A stretch of 64,000 nucleotides of DNA from Astrocystis sublimbata (lineage: Eukaryota; Ascomycota; Sordariomycetes; Xylariales; Xylariaceae): contig JAJNNY010000104.1 in assembly GCA_022453515.1 (NCBI GenBank), positions 1-64,000 of the forward strand. The letters are read 5' to 3'. Below the pieces are notes generated by a model. The model did not search any database. It was not told where the DNA came from and worked only from the letters and a program-made list of their open reading frames with translations. How positions within the stretch are numbered: position 1 is the stretch's first letter; every line of letters begins with the position of its first letter. This document shows, one piece after another, positions 11,693-23,160 of the stretch. A program made the position numbers and the translations under genes.

Positions 11693-12463
11693 TGCGAAGA
11701 TTCAGGAGAAGTGCCTCTGGAAATAGAGCGTAATCTATTTTCATCCCCCGTGGGAAAAAATAGCAAAAGTTTAAATTTACTGTTTATTGGTTTGAGCCGA
11801 ATACTTGCGGCTTCTGCTACGCCCCCGCTCCTTCCACTATTCCGCTAAGAGATACTCAAGAATTTGAATATGAGCGCATACGGCGAGTAATTACAATCGT
11901 GGGAAAGCTAGACAGGCACTGATTTATAAGACGTGTGGTGGGGATCGAATTATTGCGATATGTACATTTGTCTCATACCCAGATGCGTTGAGAAGAAAGA
12001 TCAATACCAAATTGTCGAGTGTATCATTGCGATCTTGACGTTCAGAATGCAAGCAATTCATCCAGTGTATTCGCAGCGCCCGTGTGGAAAAGGGGGACTA
12101 TTGAAGGGGAATCTGACCTAGACATCTACCTACATGTAGGTAGGTATTCAAAGTTTGTCACGTCCATGGATGCGTTTGAGCTGCATTTCTCGTATTCAGA
12201 ACTTCCCTGGGCTCCAACTCGCTACGTGGTCTTTATGCAGCAGTAAACCTAAATTCACATATCTGCCTATAAAAAGGAGAGCATTCCCCCCCCCCCCACA
12301 TGGTCCATCCAAAGTTTCCACCTAGGCACAACCCCAAAGCATCATTTGATACACAATCTCCCAGCATCATTTAACAATACCCCAATCAATTGCGACTGCG
12401 CACAATACTCTCTACCTCCCTACCTAAGCACCTAAGACCGCAGTATTGCTACTTTCTACAAAG
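11693..12463. other. Intergenic, no gene seen
   Basis: Downstream of the P450 and upstream of the 2EXR gene. It contains a run of about 11 C just upstream of the 2EXR gene and CT/CA-rich DNA typical of a fungal promoter and 5' leader. Confidence 0.5.
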
Positions 12464-13252
12464 ATGGCTCCAGAGCCATCATTCCACCTTTTCGGAAAGC
12501 TTCCCACTGAACTCCGTCGAATGATCTGGAGGTTCGCTTTGGAACCTAGGATTGTGACAATTTTACCAAGTTGGGACTGTTACGAGATGCAGCCCAGGAG
12601 GAAGCCTCGCCTTCCGGCCTCAGGTTATGTAAACCGCGAGTCTCGCAGTGAGACTCTACGGCATTATAAGCGGTGCTTTGAACTCGAGGGTGATTTTCAC
12701 TGGTTCAATTTCGATCTTGACACGCTATGCAGCCCAACAGGCGTCTGCTTACAAATTTGCCAGTTTCGCGATCCCAGCGATCTCATGAAGGTGAGTCATT
12801 CCATGAATCATACATACCCATTGACATTGCTGACGAAATGATTTTAGGTTCAACGCATGATCAGCCCAAACTCATTGCCCAACAAGTTAAAGGCGAAAAT
12901 GCCATGTGAAGACACATGGCCTGACCCAGTGATCGACTCAATTGATCCGTCCGACGAAGTCCAAGAAGGTTTAGAGTCGAACTTTCCTGCTCTAAGGGAG
13001 GTTACACTGACGTCTTTCCGCTGGCATCTTCATCATGAGATTGAGGAGTACACTGGTGATGTAATTGGGGTTAGCTGGCAGCGAGATGACAGCCACTGTT
13101 ATGCTAAATTGGCCCACATGAGAACGGCGTACCTTGGCAAGGTCCGGGTCAATTATTCACCACGAGGAGAGAAATCCCACCAGCAACGTTACTGTTGCCG
13201 ACTACGCGAGAAGGACGCCATTTGGTTAGACAGAGTCATCGGCTTGCTTTAA
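12464..13252 (+). CDS. 2EXR domain protein
   Basis: Two exons, 12464-12790 and 12848-13252 (donor GTGAGT, acceptor TTTTAG, phase 0), give 243 aa. The N-terminus reads FHLFGKLPTELRRMIWRFAL followed by EPRIV, the hallmark of the fungal 2EXR domain (an F-box-like helical module common in multicopy hypothetical proteins). This is followed by a VNRESRSETLRHY segment that is also typical. The C-terminal half is Trp- and His-rich and has no other recognisable domain. The biochemical role of this family is not established. Confidence 0.8.
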
Positions 13253-13310
13253 GGTATGGTCCTAGCAGAATAGAGAATAGAGTATAGAAAATTGTTTTAT
13301 ATAGCAACTA

Positions 13311-13880
13311 TTACCCCGTCCCCCTTGCTCCCCGCCCTTCCCATCGTTTTATCTTCTGCTCCAGTGACAGATGGATATCCTTCACTACACCAATCGCTGT
13401 AGGAAGGCCCTTTATGCCAGCTGTCTTGTAAAAGTCAGCAAAGAGGTTTACAACCCCTTTGCTGAACTTTCTCTCCTCTCCAGTCAGCTCCCTCTTGCCC
13501 CCAATTCCCCCATCCCTCTGAACACACAGCCTGTTGTCTGACAGGTCGCCCGCCGTGCGCACCATCCTCCGTTCGTCTCCGCTTGAGCGGCCTAGCCACC
13601 TATAGTCCGCGTTAGCAGTCGTTACGAAAAGGGGTCAGGACTTGGGTTAGGTATTGCCCGTCTTGGAGGTTTTTCTTACCTAGACACCGTCTCTCCAGCC
13701 GTGCTGCGGGTCATGGTAATAATCTCCCATCTTAGGCGGAGCCGGTGTCGGGTCCCCGGGGTGGTCCATGTCGGAGGAGGACAGATGTATGGTCTTGAAC
13801 CAATGTTCGCGGTCGCTCGGGGAGTATGCGTTGATCTCCAGTACCAAGCTCCCTGCTGGCTCGGGCAATGGGCATAGGTA
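13311..13880 (-). CDS. Doubtful multi-exon hypothetical gene or decayed gene
   Basis: One open piece (about 13690-13880) contains LEINAYSPSDREHWFKTIHL and a YYHDPQHGWRDG ending that looks like genuine protein. A second (about 13311-13590) continues to a stop. They can be joined by a donor in the GGTGTC region and an acceptor near 13600, but the natural donor (GTAAGA) is preceded by a stop codon. Further short open pieces lie upstream to about 14160. No family is recognised. It could be a real gene with unresolved splicing or a decaying one. Confidence 0.3.
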
Positions 13881-14374
13881 AGCTACCTACCTGTCGTAGG
13901 TAGGATCGGATTTAGCGCCACTCCTCCGGATAAATCCAGATTTGTGACCCTTGGATCCCTTGTTCGAGTTCTGTTTGGTAGGTAGGAGGGGAGGAAGTTG
14001 CTCGAGGAGTCCATTCATGATAGCCATTGCTGTCCCGAAGTGATCTGGTTCCAGGCTCCTCCGGATAAATGGACGAGGCGGCCTCCGCTGACCTGTCGGC
14101 CCTTCGCCTTCGGGCTTCGGGGTGCCGTCGCCATTCACCTTCGGAGTTCTGCCAGATCAACTTACCCTTGAACCAATCTTGCGTGCATAAAAACTGTCAG
14201 TCAAGCGACACCAGGGGATTAACACCGCATTTTTTGATACATACCTAGAATGGTGAATCAGCTTGTCAGCTCCCCTCGCCGCTTGTCGCCCAGAAGTGGC
14301 TCGATGGCCGCCCTATCCTCCTCCACCGCCTCATTCAGCGCCCCCTACGCACTGGCGGCGACCATCGAGCCCGT

Positions 14375-14593
14375 CGATAATGATGGTTCGGTAATTATAT
14401 TTCGATAATGATGGTTCGGTAATTATATTTCGGTAATGATGGTTCAGTAATGATGGTTCAGTAATGATGGTTCAGTAATGATGGTTCAGTAATGATGGTT
14501 CAGTAATGATGGTTCAGTAATGATGGTTCGGTGATGATACTCGGTGATGATGGTTTGGTAATGATGCTCCGGTAATGATAGGTCGATAATGGT
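14375..14593. repeat. Minisatellite, 14-bp unit
   Basis: Tandem copies of GTAATGATGGTTCA. The central copies (about 14432-14530) are nearly perfect, and diverged copies (TCG, TTTGG, CTCCGG variants) flank both sides. It lies in non-coding DNA. Confidence 0.9.
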
Positions 14594-15385
14594 TATTCAC
14601 CGATGATTTTCGGAGACTAGGTAGTTCAATGAACTGTCGTGGTATCGAATTTCATCACTTCGACATCCGTATATCGAAGGCCAGAAAGGGATGTTCTTGG
14701 GCGCAGGGGCACCATCTGGATTGGTTGGGGTGATGGGGTAAACTGGGATTCAGAACGCCTATTGCTCCGGGTGACTGGCGAAGACATTGTGATGTGTGAT
14801 TTTCTTTTTGAAGAGGTGGAGCCGCGAAGTAATACAAGTTCAAGGTCCAATTTGCTGCTGCTCCTGGTCTGAGTGCTGTATCAGATGGATTCGTATCAAA
14901 GGGACGAAGCAAGGTCGAAGATGGAGATCAGATGAAAAATATGGGATGGAGGAGATGGGATGGAGGAGACGAGATGGAGAAGATGAGATGGAGAAGACGA
15001 GGAGTGAAGCCGATAAACAGAAATATATATACACAACAACAGGGCCCGTGCACGCGTGTGCGTATTTAGACTTTTCAGAACCTGGAAGGCTGAAGCAGCA
15101 GTAGACAGCCCAGGGGGAGTAGAGCAAGTGCGTTCTATCGCCACCAATGTCGAGGACCCCTGAGGCACGAGAGAGAACCTGAATGTTGCTTCGTCTAATG
15201 CGCACACGTACTACCTACACCTGCACTGGTCATGGCAGTTTCCTCACTCAACATGGCGTCGACCAAGCGACCAAAAACCTTAAGTACACCTCTGGAGCGA
15301 GGTGGCCACATAGGCGAGCAAGCGATTGCCTGTCATGTGGATTTGCATACTGGCACTGCCAACTTCCACAGAATCAATGCAGGCA
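14594..15385. other. Intergenic, no convincing gene
   Basis: Short overlapping frames on both strands with low-complexity composition, including a GGAGATGGGAT-like purine-rich repeat near 14940-15000. I could not support a gene. Confidence 0.4.
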
Positions 15386-15389
15386 AGGA

Positions 15390-15558
15390 ACCCCTGAGAT
15401 GAAGGACTGGTTTTAGATCGCGAATCCGCTGTCCAATCGGGCCATGATGGGAAATAATGACTCAGGCTCTGTTCAAAGCTAATTACTGCGTGATGTCTCA
15501 TTTTGCCAGTAACGATCTCGCGCGTTGACCAAAGGTCTATTTCTTCAACTACGTCATC
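15390..15558. repeat. Diverged direct repeat, copy A
   Basis: Matches 16077-16263 over about 150-185 bp with substitutions and small indels. Shared blocks include AATAATGACTCAGGCT, CCAGTAACGATCTCGC and CTATTTCTTCAACTACGTCA. It ends exactly where a solo LTR begins. Confidence 0.8.
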
Positions 15559-15782
15559 TGTCAAGTGCTTTTGCACCAGAGTAGAGGAATATAGCAGTAG
15601 CCACGTAGCCAAGTGGAATAATAGGGGTCAGGTGCCAATTCTATTGATTCCTGGGCTTGCCCATATAGTAGGAGCCGCTCAGTTCTTATATCTCGTACAT
15701 AGACCTTATAGCCCAAATAGCCCTCTCTCTACAAGGGACCCCCAGGGTCATAGTAAGGGTCATGCTACCTTGGCACCTGACA
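15559..15782 (-). mobile_element. Solo LTR (reverse orientation)
   Basis: About 224 bp bounded by TGTCA and TGACA. In reverse complement it is homologous to the LTR copies at 31315-31523 and 39966-40180. No matching 5-bp target duplication is seen (TCATC on the left, GCAGG on the right), unlike the other two copies. Confidence 0.8.
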
Positions 15783-16076
15783 GCAGGCAAGGACGCGACT
15801 CTAGTAATGATTACCTAGGCAAATTCATCGCGATATCATCAAAGTTGACCTTCCTCTCGACAATGTAATGCGTGTTCGTCCTTGACCATCCCGGCCAAGC
15901 CCTCATGTGATCAGATATGGTACTCCCTCCACCTTCCGCATATAGATATGATAGATGGATTTCGTCGAGTTGTAAGTGGAAAGCAAAGAACCGCACAAGG
16001 GAAACAGCAATGTCATTGATAAGTGTCGTTGATAAGCCATCGAGACTACAATTAGGTATGGAGTGGCCGCGTATTC
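15783..16076. other. Short intergenic stretch with possible gene relic
   Basis: A minus-strand frame (15811-16119) includes HYIVERKVNFDDIAMNLPR and looks partly protein-like, but it has no start context or partner exon I can support. Confidence 0.3.
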
Positions 16077-16263
16077 CCAGGGAAACCCAGAGATGAGGGC
16101 CCGAATGTAGATTGCGCACCCGCTGTCCAACCGGGTCATAAGGGGGAAGGAATAATGACTCAGGCTTTGTCAGAAGCTAATTCATTGCTGCGTAATGTCT
16201 CAATCTACCAGTAACGATCTCGCTCGCTCGTTGACCAAAAGTCTATTTCTTCAACTACGTCAT
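16077..16263. repeat. Diverged direct repeat, copy B
   Basis: Second copy of the segment at 15390-15558. It sits immediately downstream of the stop codon of the UPF0303 gene on the minus strand, so the duplicated DNA is this gene's 3' flank. Confidence 0.8.
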
Positions 16264-16272
16264 CATCAGCAT

Positions 16273-17264
16273 TTACGATACAGGTTCGAAGTGGCTGTTG
16301 ATCACGTCGACAATGACGCCGTGGTCTTCGTGCTGCTTGAGTCCCGAGACCACCACGACAGCGACGATGCCTTCGACTCCCGCCACACGGACTAGATGAA
16401 TCGCCCAAAACGTTAGTGATCGATCGCAACTCCCAAAACAAAACGACATGAAATAGAACAGATCAAACCAAAAACCAAAAACCAAAATGATAAACGCAAT
16501 CCAAATTACACATATGCACAGTAATCCTGTAAATAATGTACTCACTAGGCACCCCACCCCCATGAATCGCAAACCCCCCCGCCTTATCCTCCCCCATAGC
16601 AAACTTCTTCCTAAACGCCTCCTCGTCGCCCTTATACTTGCAATGCAAATACCACGTGGAAGTCCCGAAGCGCAGCACCGAAGCCCGCTTGCGCCGCACC
16701 CAGATCTCGTTGTCGGGCGCCGTGCCGCTGCCCACGGCCGCCTGGAATACCACGTGCTCGCCGTGCGCCAGGGCGATGGAGATCAGCGTCGGACGTGCAC
16801 CCCCCTCAGAGGAAGAAGAATGTGCAAAGGGTAGGAGTCGCGCGTATAAGAGGTGCCCGAGCGTCCAGGCTGTGGAGGTCGTGAAGGAGGTTAGGGTGAT
16901 GGTGTCGCAGGTGGCTTTTACGGTTGTTGCCTGTAATTCATGTTAGAGAGAGAAAGGGGTTAGTTGGTCGGTGGGGGTTGTTGGTGGATGTGTGGATGAG
17001 TGGGTGAGTAAGTGAGTAAGTGAGTGAGTCTTGAGCAGATATTTGGCTACTTCGGGTTGTAGGTAGATCGATCAAAGTAGGTAGATAAGATCCCTAATCA
17101 AGATCGTAGTAAGGAGGGAAGAGGGGATAACTCACGTCTTCCGGCGGACTCGGGATCGGCGCCGGGGCCGCGTTCGCGTTTCCGGCCTCATGCGCCTTGA
17201 TGGCTTCGAGGGCTTCGGAGACGCCGTTGGAGTCTTTCTTTAGGCGGAGTACTCGGGATGCCAT
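16273..17264 (-). CDS. UPF0303/DUF336 (heme-degrading domain family) protein
   Basis: Three exons, 17136-17264, 16546-16930 and 16273-16391, give 210 aa with clean GTGAGT donors. The C-terminal core reads GGFAIHGGGVP joined across the last intron to IRVAGVEGIVAVVVVSGL, followed by HEDHGVIVDVI. This is the signature of the UPF0303 branch of the DUF336/HbpS-GlcG-like fold, which includes yeast YBR137W. Members bind small ligands or, in yeast, associate with the tail-anchored protein targeting machinery; enzymatic heme degradation is not shown for this branch. The Ala/Pro-rich N-terminus (about residues 24-43) is a flexible extension. Confidence 0.85.
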
Positions 17265-17993
17265 GGTTTGGGTCTTTTGCTAGCTGCCTTGGAATGGAGT
17301 AAGTATTCGCCAAGAAAATAAGGATTGGGAACTGCTGAGAGTCAGATGGGGATGTGTAAGAAATGCTGTCTCAATTTCTCAAAACCTCTCGATGATAACC
17401 TAATGCGGGGATTTCGGATGTGAAAGCGGGATGGATCTGACGTTAGTCATGGCGGTCGGTAAAAGTTCCGTAGTGCATATCCACATCCGTCTCCGCTGCG
17501 GGATCTGCGCGCGATGCATACATGTTGGGGCAGTGCTATCATATGGCAATATATCGATTTTTACTCCTAAGTACAGTTGATGAAAGCATGGAAATAAGGA
17601 AATTGTGAGGGAGTTGTTATAGTATTGTTGATATAAACCTCGTTTCCCCTTACCTACCAGGTAGATGCTCTGATGATCGGTCCATTGCATCACAAATTTC
17701 CGATATTGAATTGAATCGAACACGGGTTCAGTTCATGCGCCAAATAACTGCGCGATGCACTGAATCGGACAAAAAAGCGAAAATCTCCCAAATACACTGC
17801 AATAAAGCCGAGGTTCGCGAATAAACCGATAAATTATGCCATTCGTACAGGCCGTAATTATTTACTCATATGCCTAGCATCGTCACATGCTCGTCTCAAA
17901 AATTTCCCTATTCCCAAATCTCGAATTAGATTTCCTCGCCTAACACCTCAAATTCAAAGCAACAAGTCCAATCAAAGCAGCAGCAGTGGTTAT
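17265..17993. other. Intergenic, no gene seen
   Basis: Upstream of the UPF0303 gene and downstream of the next minus-strand gene. AT-rich with no credible frame. Confidence 0.5.
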
Positions 17994-18548
17994 TTATTTA
18001 TTAGCCGCATTATGAGCCGGTCCGCCCGGTCCCGACATGGCGCTAATTATAGAAACCCAAGTTAGCAACAACTCAGATGATATGTAAAAGTGTGAATAAC
18101 GTCTGCTAAAACGCAAAGAAAAAAAAAAGTAGGGAAGAAAGAAGGGAAAAAACACACCTCTGCCATATACTCCCCAACACCCCCTTAGGCTTCTGATCAG
18201 CCAGGTTCTCACGCTTCTCTGCCGACATCGTGCTCGTGCCCGTGCTATCGTGCGTCGAGCGCTTCTGGCTGTAGATGTTGTCGAAGGAAGGACCTGTCAT
18301 CTGTTGCGTCACACACCAAACACAGTCAGAACACAACATTTAGACATTCAAAAGGGGAAAAGTCGTTTGGAGTGAAAGGGAAGACATCAGATTGGTACTT
18401 AGGGGGGGGGGGGGAGAGGGAGACGGGGAAGGGGATGATGGGATGGGATGTGATGGAATGAGATGACATAACATACCCCGTGCTCGGCAGAGTGTCCATG
18501 TGTAGCCTCGGCGGCGCTTCCGCCGGTCTTCTTCTGCTCGCTGCTCAT
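17994..18548 (-). CDS. Small hydrophilic protein, 87 aa
   Basis: Three exons, 18477-18548, 18158-18300 and 17994-18042, join in phase to 87 aa. Introns have GTATGT and GTGTGT donors and CAACAG and ATTAG acceptors. The protein is Ser/Thr/Gly/His-rich, without a signal peptide or membrane segment. A central FDNIYSQKRSTHDS and a GVLGSIWQSAMSGPG tail are the only motif-like stretches. Composition and size resemble small disordered stress- or conidiation-associated fungal proteins, but I do not recognise a named family. A dG run of about 12 lies in intron 1. Confidence 0.65.
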
Positions 18549-18849
18549 CTTGATTGATTGATTGATTGAGTAACTGAGTAATTGATAGATGGACAGATGG
18601 ATTTAGTCTCGATTGAGTTAATGCTTAGAACAATGTTATGATAAATTTGATGTTCTACACTATTATTGAAAAAGATGAAATAATTAAAACCACAAACACA
18701 ATTGGTTCCATCTCCTCACTTATAAACAAAACAAAAACACATATTTCAGCCACCTATCTACTTAATGTACCTATGACCATGTATGTCCATGTCTCAGCGT
18801 AATACGATGGCGATAAAAGTGGATGAAGTCATCAATCGAGCGGGCTCCG

Positions 18850-18885
<36 letters not shown>
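18850..18885. repeat. Heptanucleotide tandem repeat
   Basis: Five consecutive AGTCCAT units in non-coding DNA. Confidence 0.9.
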
Positions 18886-19275
18886 CACGGCCACCACTTG
18901 ACTCAATGAAGTCATGAGGTCATCGCTGCGCGCGCCCCTTAATAATCAGTGCAGTACTCCCATTGTCCCGACCGCAGAACGACCATTTCGATCGCACTAG
19001 CAAATATCAAAGATAAAAAAGACAACACGCATCATGGCTGAATAGAGTACCTCGGCAAGTTAGAATCTCTAGTATAGTAATGAAAATTCCATACGGCGGG
19101 TGGGCATTCAAATGAAGCAATACCCAACAAGCAACCATACAACATGTAATATATAATAATACTAAATCAACTTTTCCAGGCTATATCCCAAGTCCACACA
19201 TACATACATACATATGTACAGTAAGTACAGTTCAACGAAAACCAACTTTACTTCAGCACCATAGGTAGTCTGTTT

Positions 19276-19302
19276 CGTTCAGTTCAGTTCAGTTCAGTTC
19301 AG
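19276..19302. repeat. Pentanucleotide tandem repeat
   Basis: About five to six GTTCA units in non-coding DNA. Confidence 0.9.
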
Positions 19303-20114
19303 GATACATAAGTACACAGTTGTCGAACTAGCTAGCTCTGCCTCCCGTGTCTGTCCTCCTTTCTCTAGACCTTCTGCTCCCCACTTGCATTCCTCGGATG
19401 GGAAGTTGACCGCTGTGCTTTTGCTGCAAGTGTAGGGAAAAAAATGACAACACTAAAACGCCGTACAAATAAATGACGATGATAGACTGGGAAACGATGA
19501 GGATAACGCGATGCGGAAAAATAAGGGCGGTAGTATATCGTACATTGCGGCCAGACGCATGCCAATGTCAGCCAAGCTTTCATACAGTTTGAGTCCTCGT
19601 CGTCGGCATCAGTAAAGATATCAAAAAAGCAAGCTCTCCCCTACTCCAAAACAATACGAAAACCCGATAATTATGCTTCTTCCTGTTCTTCTTCTTCTCC
19701 TTCCGTATACTTCGTCTGTCTCCCTCGATGTGGTGACCGAACACGTGCTCCCTGGCCGATTAACTATCACTGGTTGGGTCTCGCTCGAAGCTGTGGTTTT
19801 TTTTTCCATTCCTAGCCGGCAGAAAAGACGCCGACTTAATGAAAATATGACCAGCCGAAAAGGTAAAAAAAGATGATATGCCGTTCATAAGTCTAAGAGA
19901 AAAAGCAGTCGACGATGAACGAGTTCTTGAACGCGCAGTTCAGGAAGCTGGTATTTAAGCAAATCCCAAAACACCATAAGATAGCGGAAACCGAGATCAA
20001 AACCATATCCAGCCTGACGCCGACATGCTATGATGAGGATGAAAATAGGAACGGTTGTCCAAGACTCCGAATGATAAGCACCACCAAAGGGACGCAGACA
20101 AACAGGACCACACG

Positions 20115-22206
20115 CTACGCGGGGTTGACCTTCTGTCGTTTGTTGTGGGCCATGCGAGGCGTCGGGGGTTTCTTTGCCGCCACACCATTCACTTGTGGCG
20201 CGTTCATGCTGGCCGGCGTGGGTGCGCCGCTGTCGTCCTCAGCTTTTACCGCTGATGGTCTCCGACGCTTGTTGCTCGCCGGGCTGGTGTTCGCGCTGGG
20301 ACCGCTAGAACTTGTCCCTTGCTGGCTCTGTTGAAGCTGCATGCCAGGTGCTTGCATGTGACCCTGTGCAGGACTACCCATATGAGGGGAATTGGGTAGC
20401 TGAAGGTGCGACGCAGCTGGCGAGGCCCCCATTGGGAACTGACTGAAGCTCGGCGTTCGTTGACTCGGCGGGATGGGCCCCGAAGCATGGCCGTTTATCG
20501 TCGGTTGTTGCGGGCCGTTGGTGATATGAGTGGCCACGTATTCGTTGAGTGCCTGGTACGGCGATAATGTTGGATGAGCCGAATAGAAACCGAACAGGGA
20601 CTAGATGCGAGATCGAGTCAGCGTCATATACGAAATTAAGGCACAAGGAGCGGTCACTGCAGCTATAGGCTTGCCACATCCACTGCCCCCCGAGAGCGGG
20701 TTACATCGTATCTACATACATTCATTTGGCCCATGACCTCGACCATCTAACACGTGGACGTCAGTTTCCGCCATCAAACAGCTGCGAGTATTCGGGGTTG
20801 CGTACCTCGAGGAATTGGAAAATAGGCTTCGACATGCCCATGTGTTCTATAAGCACCGAGTGAGGTATGAGAAAATCCGGAGGCGGGTTCGGCGGAGATT
20901 TCAGCTGCTTCTTCCCCTTCTTGCTCATCTCAGGCGAGCCGTTCGCGTCTTGGCCATTCACCTTTTTCCATTCTTTCGCCCACAGATGCGTTGGTCTCGC
21001 TGCGTCAATAACCATCTTCCGCGGGACGTATTCTTCGTGGTTCTGGGTGTTGAACTCGAGCATGTCAAGCTTCTGCTCACTGTCGAACTGCGCCTTCAGG
21101 TGCCCAGTTGAGATAACCTAGCCCAGGAATGTCAGCAAGCCGAGTGAAAGAATCCGAGGCAGGCGTTCCCAAGCCTGTAAATACGTACCTGCGAGTCCTC
21201 GTACCAATATATCATACTAGCACGCTTGTTCTCAATGAAATGACAGCCGTTCGCCATGACCCTGTCCGTAGTACCCGCGCCAAACGTCAACTGGATCTGG
21301 CGGATGCCGCTCTGGAAGTGCGTATGGAAGAAGCGGGCGAGCGCCGGCTGCACCACCTCGTACTGTTTGTCGGGAACATGGTCTTCGCTCGAAGGGTCAG
21401 ATCCGGTTACGGGTAGCGACAATCGGTAGACACCGCGTTGCGAGAAGAATCGGTCAACGAACGCCCGCCAGTACCCGACATCATCTCTATTTTCCGATCC
21501 CTGATGAGAAAGTTAGAATAAGCGGACCGTGAATGGTGATAGAGCATAACGAACCGGAAAGTTACTCAGGTGCTCGCTGAAGAGGAGCAACTTGAGCATG
21601 CATTGACCCTTCATCAGGTTATCGTTTTTGTGTTGCTGAGCCGCCTGTTGCTGTTGAAGTTGGAATTGGGCGAGCTGCTGAGCCTGTTGCTGGGCCATCA
21701 TGTTTGGCTGTTGGGACTGATTCGTCGCCTGATTTTGAGCCTGCGCCTGTTGAGCTGCCTGCTGAGCCGCCTGTTGTTGCTGGTGACCTGGCTGCGCTTG
21801 CCCCGGTTGTCCCGGCTGCTGTCCCGGCTGTTGCTGTTGTGCTTGGTTGTTGGGCGCCGCTGCCGGACCTGGGGGTTGCGGTTGGTTGCCTTGCCCGCTA
21901 GCTGGTGTCGCTGCTCTCTGAGGTCCCTGAGGCCCGGCATTTGGTGGCTGTGGACCTTGGTGCTGGCCTTGTTGGCCCTGTTGCGGTCCCTGCTGGCCCT
22001 GCTGTTGTTGCGGTTGGGGAGGCTGCTGCTGTTGTTGCGGTTGGGGCTGCTGGGGCTGGCCTTGGGGTTGCGGTGGTTGCGACTGCGGTTGAGGCTGTTG
22101 TTGCGCCTGTTGGTTCTGCGCGAGAGTTGCGGGCATCTGCTGGGCCATAGTTTGGGCAAGCTGGTTCTGCTGTTGCTGCTGCTGTTGCTGTTGTTGCTGT
22201 TGTTGC

Positions 22207-22238
<32 letters not shown>

Positions 22239-23160
22239 CTGCTGTTGTAGGCTCTGCAGCTGATGTGGCGTCATCTGTCCTGGATGATTTATCTGTCCTC
22301 CCTGGTGCATGGCATTGTTCGCAGCCTGTTGGGCCTGGTGTTGCTGTTGAGCCTGGTGGGCAGCTTGCTGCTGCTGAACCTGCTGTTGTTGTTGCAGGGC
22401 CATCTGCTGTAAGGCTATCTGTACGAAAAGGTATCAGGGTCAGTCACAGAAAACCGAAGGATTGTTGCTCATGCAACTGAAGTTGCGTCACACGATCTGG
22501 ATTCCACCTACTTGTTGTTGTGTCGTGGGATGTTGAGCATGTTGAAGATGGCCTTGTGGCAATTGCCCGGGCATTCGTGGTTGCATGCCAGCTCGCTGAA
22601 ATTGTGCGAATTGTTGCGCATTCATGTTGCCCATCATGGGCATTGCTCCTCCCATCATCTGTGCTTGTTGCATCATGGTGGCTTGTCTTGCCTGTATCAT
22701 GCGCTGCTGCTGCAAGCTATAGGCTTGTGGATTTTGGTTCGACACTGCAGCGATACGAGATGTCAGCATGGCACGATACAACACGGCACGGCGCAGCACA
22801 AGTCCCGATCTGTCAGAAGCGAGCGACGGCAATAAAGGATTACGCAATAATAGATGACGCAATAAAAGATTACTCACTGAAATGTTGCTGCTGCTGGAAC
22901 ATCTGTGGACTTAGATGTGACATGGCGTGGGCATTGGGACCAGCACCTTGAGGCATGCCTCCCATCATGGCGGCCTGGTTCATCTGGGCGCCAGGATTCG
23001 AAGCAGCCAGATGAGCGGACATCTGAGGCGGCATGCCAGGCTGAGCGCCAGGCTGGCTTGGGTTGTGAGCCATGCCGGGCGCACCCATGGGATGGCCGGG
23101 ATGGACACCGGGATGCTGCTGCATGCCTGGGTGGAAACCGGGACCTATGCTCGCCATCAT
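20115..23160 (-). CDS. ptaB: LIM-domain-binding (LDB1/PtaB-like) transcriptional co-regulator
   Basis: Seven exons (22878-23160, 22512-22744, 21555-22418, 21189-21500, 20806-21117, 20720-20746, 20115-20600) give 838 aa with all phases consistent. The N-terminal 440 residues are Gln/Pro/Met-rich with an uninterrupted Gln tract of about 28. The LIM_bind domain (about residues 461-690) starts near DVGYWRAFVDRFFSQRGVYR and ends after a 27-nt microexon (MVEVMGQMN) with LFGFYSAHPTLSPYQALNEY. A basic NKRRRP nuclear-localisation-like motif sits near the C-terminus. Homologues (Aspergillus PtaB, Magnaporthe Ldb1) act in the nucleus with the Flo8-type factor SomA/Som1 to control adhesion, biofilm, conidiation and virulence. 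The symbol is assigned by architecture. Confidence 0.9.
22166..22248 (-). repeat. Polyglutamine tract (CAG/CAA)
   Basis: In-frame mixed CAG/CAA run inside exon 3 of the PtaB-like gene, encoding about 28 consecutive Gln. Mixed codons make slippage less likely than in a pure repeat. Confidence 0.9.

Larger units (their letters stand above)
18549..20114. other. Intergenic with short tandem repeats
   Basis: No gene is supported. It contains five AGTCCAT units (about 18850-18885) and six GTTCA units (about 19276-19302). The right part should be the 3' UTR of the PtaB-like gene. Confidence 0.5.

Noticed and set aside
21570..22250. Leu-rich 226-codon frame on the plus strand
   Set aside because: It is the antisense of the Gln-rich region of the PtaB-like gene: CAG/CAA repeats read backward as CTG/TTG.
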